Assembly (NCBI GenBank): GCA_944323725.1
Contig: CALUTP010000022.1
Location: 115,054-179,053 of the forward strand
Reading direction: 5' to 3'
DNA length: 64,000 nt
DNA from: Candidatus Gastranaerophilales bacterium
Lineage (GTDB): Bacteria; Cyanobacteriota; Vampirovibrionia; Gastranaerophilales; Gastranaerophilaceae
A model generated the notes under the pieces. It saw nothing but the letters and a program-made list of their open reading frames with translations, made no database searches and was not told where the DNA came from. The translations under genes and the position numbers were made by a program. This document shows positions 60,729 to 64,000 of this stretch, one piece after another; the first letter of the stretch is position 1, and each line of letters starts with the position of its first letter.

Positions 60729-62915
60729 TTAACCGCGCATTGAAAGCATTTCAAGAGCTTCACGTTCTAAAGCTTCTGAGCGTTTTATAGCTTTGTCAGC
60801 TGCTGTTGTATCTTGATTTTCTGGCAATATCTGTGCTGGAGCTGCAGAAGGAATATAGCTTCTACTAGGATCTTCCCCTTTATCAATAATTTTCACAGGC
60901 TCAGGAGATGGGATATACGTCCTTACGGGCTCTCCAGGAGCTTCAATCCCAACAACTGGCACTTGGGATGCATCATTAGATAATGGAGTTTGATATGGAT
61001 TTCCCGCCTTATACATATTTAATAAGTTTGTAGGACTTGTATTTACTATAGGTTTTGGCTTGTATGGATTTAAAAGATTAGTTGGACTATTATTACTTAC
61101 AAAAGGCTGTTGATTAGCTTGCTGCTTTTGAGCTTCCTGTAACATCTTTATCAACTCTTGTTGTTGGGCTTCTGTTAATTCCGGTTTTTGTTCTTTACCA
61201 TCATCTAGTACAGAATGTTTTGGTTTACCAAAGATAGCATGTGAAACTTTTATACCTAACTTATTAAAGAATGGCATTATCATAAACATTGCAAGAACTA
61301 TTCTCATAGGATAACCAGCACACTGCTTTAACCAGTATTTAGGATTTCTAAATACGTCTTTTAAGCGTCCCATAAAACCACTTTCAACTGCATGTTTTGA
61401 ATAAGGTCTTACCTGCTCTAGACCGACTGTAATTATTCTACCAATTTTCTTACAAAGTTTTGCGAATGGATTTTTTGTTCCAGCTTTAAGCTGGTCTTTT
61501 AATATTTGTCTTTCAGCCTTATAAGCCTTTTTATTACCAATAAAGAAACCATTTGCAACTTTTTCATTAAATTCTTTTACCGCCTGACGATACTTTGCTA
61601 CAGCCTCAGGAGACATACCTGCATACTGCATCCCTCCAAGCTTGTGCATTAACTGAATCGCTGCTGGCATAAACATAAAGAAGCCGACTAATTCTGTTAA
61701 TCTTTCAGTAAATGTTCTTAACTTATCACCTTTTTCAGCTTGAGCTGTCCTTATAATAGCTTCTGCTACAAACCAAGCCTGCATCATAGCAACTAGCTTA
61801 CCACCGGCAACCCTGTTGGTTGCACCTTCAAGAAACATATTCGCAAATTTTGGTAAAAGCTTACCTAGTTTTGTCTTATGATAAGGATTATCTAAACCTT
61901 TAGAGCCTATAAGTTTATTTGCCATCTCTGAAAATTCTACTTTTCGTCCGAACAAATGCCCCCAGACTTTATTCAAAGTACTATTATCATGTACGTCAAT
62001 TTTCGAATACACACCAGGTTTTACTTTTTTACAAGCATTTATAACATCATCTAAATGAGAATGTATATCTTTTTTTACAGCTTCAAATGTACTTAAATCT
62101 GTAAATCCTAAAGCTTTAGCCTTTAATTCTTTAAGTTTTAAAGCTCTTTCACCAGACTCCATTAATTTAAAAGCTTTTACTGCATCATCGGATTTATCTG
62201 GAGAAAGGAGTCTAAATTCTTCTGCTTGAAGAATAGCTCTTTTTGTGGCATCTGCAGCTTTACCTTTTCCTCCGACATTATTTATTAATTCTTTCACACG
62301 TCTGATATCATCAGCAGAAGCTCCATAACAATCCAGATCTTCTGCATACTTAAGAGGTTTCATAAAATTATCCGCAATTTGAGGATAATCAAATAATAAA
62401 GCGCCTTTCATACCTCCAGCTTGACCCAAAACAATAGGTAATTCAGGTTTTGAAGGAGTTTTATCAAATGCTCTATATACCGCTGATTTATTTAAAAATT
62501 TCTTTAAAGATGATGCTACTGAATTATAACTATTCTTTAACCAGCCAGCGAAACTTGATTTACCAAATTTACTATTTGCAACACCTTCACTAACTCTATC
62601 ACCCATATTCCCCATCTTATACTGAATAGTATCTGTATAAGCCCCGCGACATTTCTTAGCAAATACATCCATTGATTGAGCAAGTCCATACCACACAGGA
62701 ATTGCAACTCCTAACTGTTGTATAGGGTTAATTTCCTCTAACTGTCCGATACGACTTGCAACATATGTATCTTGAATATTCTGTTTCAATTTCTCAGGAT
62801 CAATTTTTTCACCTTGCATAGGTGGTAAATTCTGAGGTGAACTGCTCTGCTGCATACCAAAACCGCTTACATCTGCACCAAATGGGATTTTATAATTCTT
62901 TAAATTATCTACCAT
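60729..62915 (-). CDS. Lineage-specific 728-aa membrane-associated protein
   Basis: Unrecognised. The N-terminus (MVDNLKNYKIPFGADVSGFG) is followed by a helical region with a hydrophobic patch near 70-80, a basic centre, two or three hydrophobic stretches (FFMFMPAAIQLMHKLGG, about 410; RIVLAMFMIMPFFNKLGI, about 560) and a Pro/Gln-rich tail. The tail has internal repeats: SPTNLLNPYKP/SPTNLLNMYKA and PVRTYIPSPEPVKI/PSRSYIPSAAPAQI. AGGAAAAGGT precedes the ATG. It resembles the 54880 protein in style, and possibly belongs with the envelope-associated set. Confidence 0.68.
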   Translation of the reverse strand: MVDNLKNYKIPFGADVSGFGMQQSSSPQNLPPMQGEKIDPEKLKQNIQDTYVASRIGQLEEINPIQQLGVAIPVWYGLAQSMDVFAKKCRGAYTDTIQYKMGNMGDRVSEGVANSKFGKSSFAGWLKNSYNSVASSLKKFLNKSAVYRAFDKTPSKPELPIVLGQAGGMKGALLFDYPQIADNFMKPLKYAEDLDCYGASADDIRRVKELINNVGGKGKAADATKRAILQAEEFRLLSPDKSDDAVKAFKLMESGERALKLKELKAKALGFTDLSTFEAVKKDIHSHLDDVINACKKVKPGVYSKIDVHDNSTLNKVWGHLFGRKVEFSEMANKLIGSKGLDNPYHKTKLGKLLPKFANMFLEGATNRVAGGKLVAMMQAWFVAEAIIRTAQAEKGDKLRTFTERLTELVGFFMFMPAAIQLMHKLGGMQYAGMSPEAVAKYRQAVKEFNEKVANGFFIGNKKAYKAERQILKDQLKAGTKNPFAKLCKKIGRIITVGLEQVRPYSKHAVESGFMGRLKDVFRNPKYWLKQCAGYPMRIVLAMFMIMPFFNKLGIKVSHAIFGKPKHSVLDDGKEQKPELTEAQQQELIKMLQEAQKQQANQQPFVSNNSPTNLLNPYKPKPIVNTSPTNLLNMYKAGNPYQTPLSNDASQVPVVGIEAPGEPVRTYIPSPEPVKIIDKGEDPSRSYIPSAAPAQILPENQDTTAADKAIKRSEALEREALEMLSMRG

Positions 62916-62934
62916 ACCTTTTCCTATTTACCCC

Positions 62935-62970
62935 TATATAAATATAAAAACATCACTAAAACTAAAATTG
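62935..62970 (-). promoter_or_regulatory. Degenerate shared promoter-like element (minus strand)
   Basis: CAATTTT (62964-62970), ten bases, then ATGTTTTTATATTTATATAG. Spacing matches the clear copies but the second half is weak. Lies before the 728-aa gene. Confidence 0.35.
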
Positions 62971-63028
62971 TGTTATTTTAACAAAAAATCACAAATTGTA
63001 AACAAATGTAACAAGTTTATTAAAGTGT

Positions 63029-63077
63029 GAAATTTCGACAAAAGTATATACTTTATATATACATAAGAGAGAGATAA
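63029..63077 (+). promoter_or_regulatory. Shared promoter-like element, copy 7
   Basis: GAAATTTC (63029-63036), ten bases, TATACTTT (63047-63054), ATATATACATAAGAGAGAG; 16-64 bases before the 55-aa ORF. Confidence 0.7.
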
Positions 63078-63092
63078 ATAAGAGAGGCGCAT

Positions 63093-63260
63093 ATGGCAGT
63101 AGCTAATTTGAAAAAAATTGATAAAAAGCTAAAAGATATGTATCAAGATCAAGTCACAACAAATACTCCAAATGAACCATATATAGACAGGTCTGAAGTA
63201 TTGCTGGCACAGATGAATTTCATAGCCATAGCCAATAAACAAGCGCTTCATTTGATTTAA
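63093..63260 (+). CDS. Small hypothetical protein, 55 aa
   Basis: The ATG at 63093 follows AAGAGAGGCGCAT and the shared promoter element. MAVANLKKIDKKLKDMYQDQ begins a charged helical peptide ending ALHLI, without a signal sequence. A strong terminator closes the unit 57 bases after its stop. The complete promoter-RBS-ORF-terminator arrangement argues that it is a real gene despite its size. No family recognised. Confidence 0.65.
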   Translation: MAVANLKKIDKKLKDMYQDQVTTNTPNEPYIDRSEVLLAQMNFIAIANKQALHLI

Positions 63261-63316
63261 TAAATTTTAACAAAAATAACATAACTCCAATTAATTTTTC
63301 CCCCTACAAATTTTGT

Positions 63317-63349
63317 ACCTGATTTTCACCCGAGAATCAGGTTTTTTTT
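63317..63349 (+). terminator. Terminator of the 55-aa gene
   Basis: ACCTGATTTTC and GAGAATCAGGT (11 pairs, one wobble) around ACCC, then a run of T. Confidence 0.85.
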
Positions 63350-63371
63350 ATTAATAATAAATTGATAAAAT

Positions 63372-63403
63372 AAAAAGACCGTATAAATTATAACGGTCTT
63401 TTA
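63372..63403 (-). terminator. Terminator of the 63433 gene
   Basis: AAAAAGACCGT and ACGGTCTTTT pair around a TA-rich loop; usable on the minus strand, 30 bases after the stop of the partial gene. Confidence 0.75.
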
Positions 63404-63432
63404 TTATTAGTTCTCTCTTTTAATATCCGCGT

Positions 63433-64000
63433 TTAAGAGAAAGCTTTGAAACTTCTTTCTACATTCTTATCTATTGTATTTTTTATTGAGTCATATTCTG
63501 TCTGTAATGCATTATGCTCTGTATCTAAATTCTTCAAGTCTGTTTCGTATTGCTTATCTTTTACTTCTATCTCTTTTAAGGCTGTATTATATTTTACCTC
63601 TGCTTTTGTTCTTGCTACTTCATTACTCTGTTCTGATATATCTGTCACTGATGTATATTCTATTGAAGTCCACGTTACATCAGCTAATCCCATGCCCTCT
63701 TCTGTTGGGTTACTAAATTGTACCTGTTCTATGGTTATTACTCCATTTCTTAATGCGTATTCCAACCACTCTGGACTATTCATTAGACCGTCTTCTAATA
63801 TTACATAATTCTCGTTTGTCTTTGAATCTGAAACCCAACCCATATCACTGCTATAATTCTCATCATTCATATAACCTGATTTGAAGTCACTCTCTCCGTT
63901 CATTCTATGCCATAGATTTATATACCATTGACCTTTGTCATTATCTGTCAACTGGCGTACTACTTTATCTATATACATATCTACTTCTTCTTTTTCTGGC
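63433..64000 (-). CDS. Partial paralogue of the 685-aa coiled-coil protein
   Basis: The frame is open to the right edge, so the 5' end lies outside; an internal Met at 63978 is not the start. The C-terminal 60 residues (TKAEVKYNTALKEIEVKDKQ and then YETDLKNLDTEHNALQTEYD) match the end of the gene at 7769-9826 almost position by position, and NSPEWLEYALRNGVITIEQV matches SSEWLQFAFESGLVSMEQV upstream of it. The two are therefore paralogues. The last residues are VERSFKAFS versus VERNFKYFNA. Function unknown. Confidence 0.82.
   Translation of the reverse strand, partial: PEKEEVDMYIDKVVRQLTDNDKGQWYINLWHRMNGESDFKSGYMNDENYSSDMGWVSDSKTNENYVILEDGLMNSPEWLEYALRNGVITIEQVQFSNPTEEGMGLADVTWTSIEYTSVTDISEQSNEVARTKAEVKYNTALKEIEVKDKQYETDLKNLDTEHNALQTEYDSIKNTIDKNVERSFKAFS

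Noticed and set aside
1..64000. CRISPR arrays, insertion sequences or prophage
   Set aside because: No regularly spaced direct repeats, transposase or phage structural genes were seen; the only sizeable direct repeat is the cpaE-prepilin duplication.

Overview
The window is a low-GC bacterial chromosome segment. It fits a non-photosynthetic, gut-type cyanobacterial relative (Melainabacteria/Vampirovibrionia, Gastranaerophilales-like). The evidence is: many lineage-restricted proteins with no recognisable family; three prepilin-like proteins carrying a FTLAEVLITL-type N-terminus; a RecG with an extra N-terminal segment as in cyanobacteria; a Tic20-like membrane protein; CsaB together with an SLH-domain protein. 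This placement is inferred from gene content, not from a phylogeny.

Layout. 1-2.8 kb: start of an FAD oxidoreductase, a small ORF, a lone sugar ABC permease and a phosphohexomutase. 3-5.7 kb: rpsE-rpmD-rplO-secY, separated from the rest of the spc operon and followed by a candidate structured RNA. 6-13 kb: PilZ protein, PLP decarboxylase-like protein, a 685-aa coiled-coil-tailed protein, a GT-C-like membrane protein, patatin, tRNA-Leu(UAA). 13.3-24.2 kb: EF-hand protein, csaB-kdgK-eda (minus strand), CHASE2 adenylate cyclase, recG and two tandem Gly-rich paralogues. 24.4-35 kb: rpiB, rsfS, TPR/Tic20-like pair, phosphodiester glycosidase, prepilin with a G-tract, Ski2-like helicase, serS, isocitrate dehydrogenase-like gene. 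35-42.3 kb: two glycine-zipper paralogues, uridine-kinase-like gene, Cys-rich secreted protein, SLH protein, pyk and a candidate antisense-oriented small RNA. 42.3-54.8 kb: MFS transporter, lgt with a TPR lipoprotein, then a long plus-strand operon (ClpX-type zinc finger, HEAT-like, ruvX, DUF1292, Clp-N repeats, tilS, hpt, histidine kinase, membrane protein) and uvrB. 54.9-64 kb: pilus-type ATPases (CpaF-like, CpaE-like), two tandem prepilins with G-tracts, a 728-aa membrane protein, a small ORF and a partial paralogue of the 685-aa protein.

What ties it together. (1) A recurring promoter-like element, GCAATTTT-N10-TATACTTTATATATAT, stands before at least six lineage-specific ORFs and one apparently non-coding transcript, which suggests a dedicated regulon. 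(2) All three prepilin genes start with MQN after a strong Shine-Dalgarno, then hit a run of 11-12 G. In each case the run is one base longer than needed to read into the pilin domain, which suggests phase variation or slippage. (3) The two tandem prepilins lie in a duplicated unit that also carried the 5' end of the cpaE-like gene. (4) A locus encodes stand-alone Clp substrate-recognition domains (ClpX-type zinc finger; six Clp-N repeats) without an ATPase. CsaB (pyruvylation of wall polysaccharide) and the SLH protein plausibly act together in envelope anchoring.
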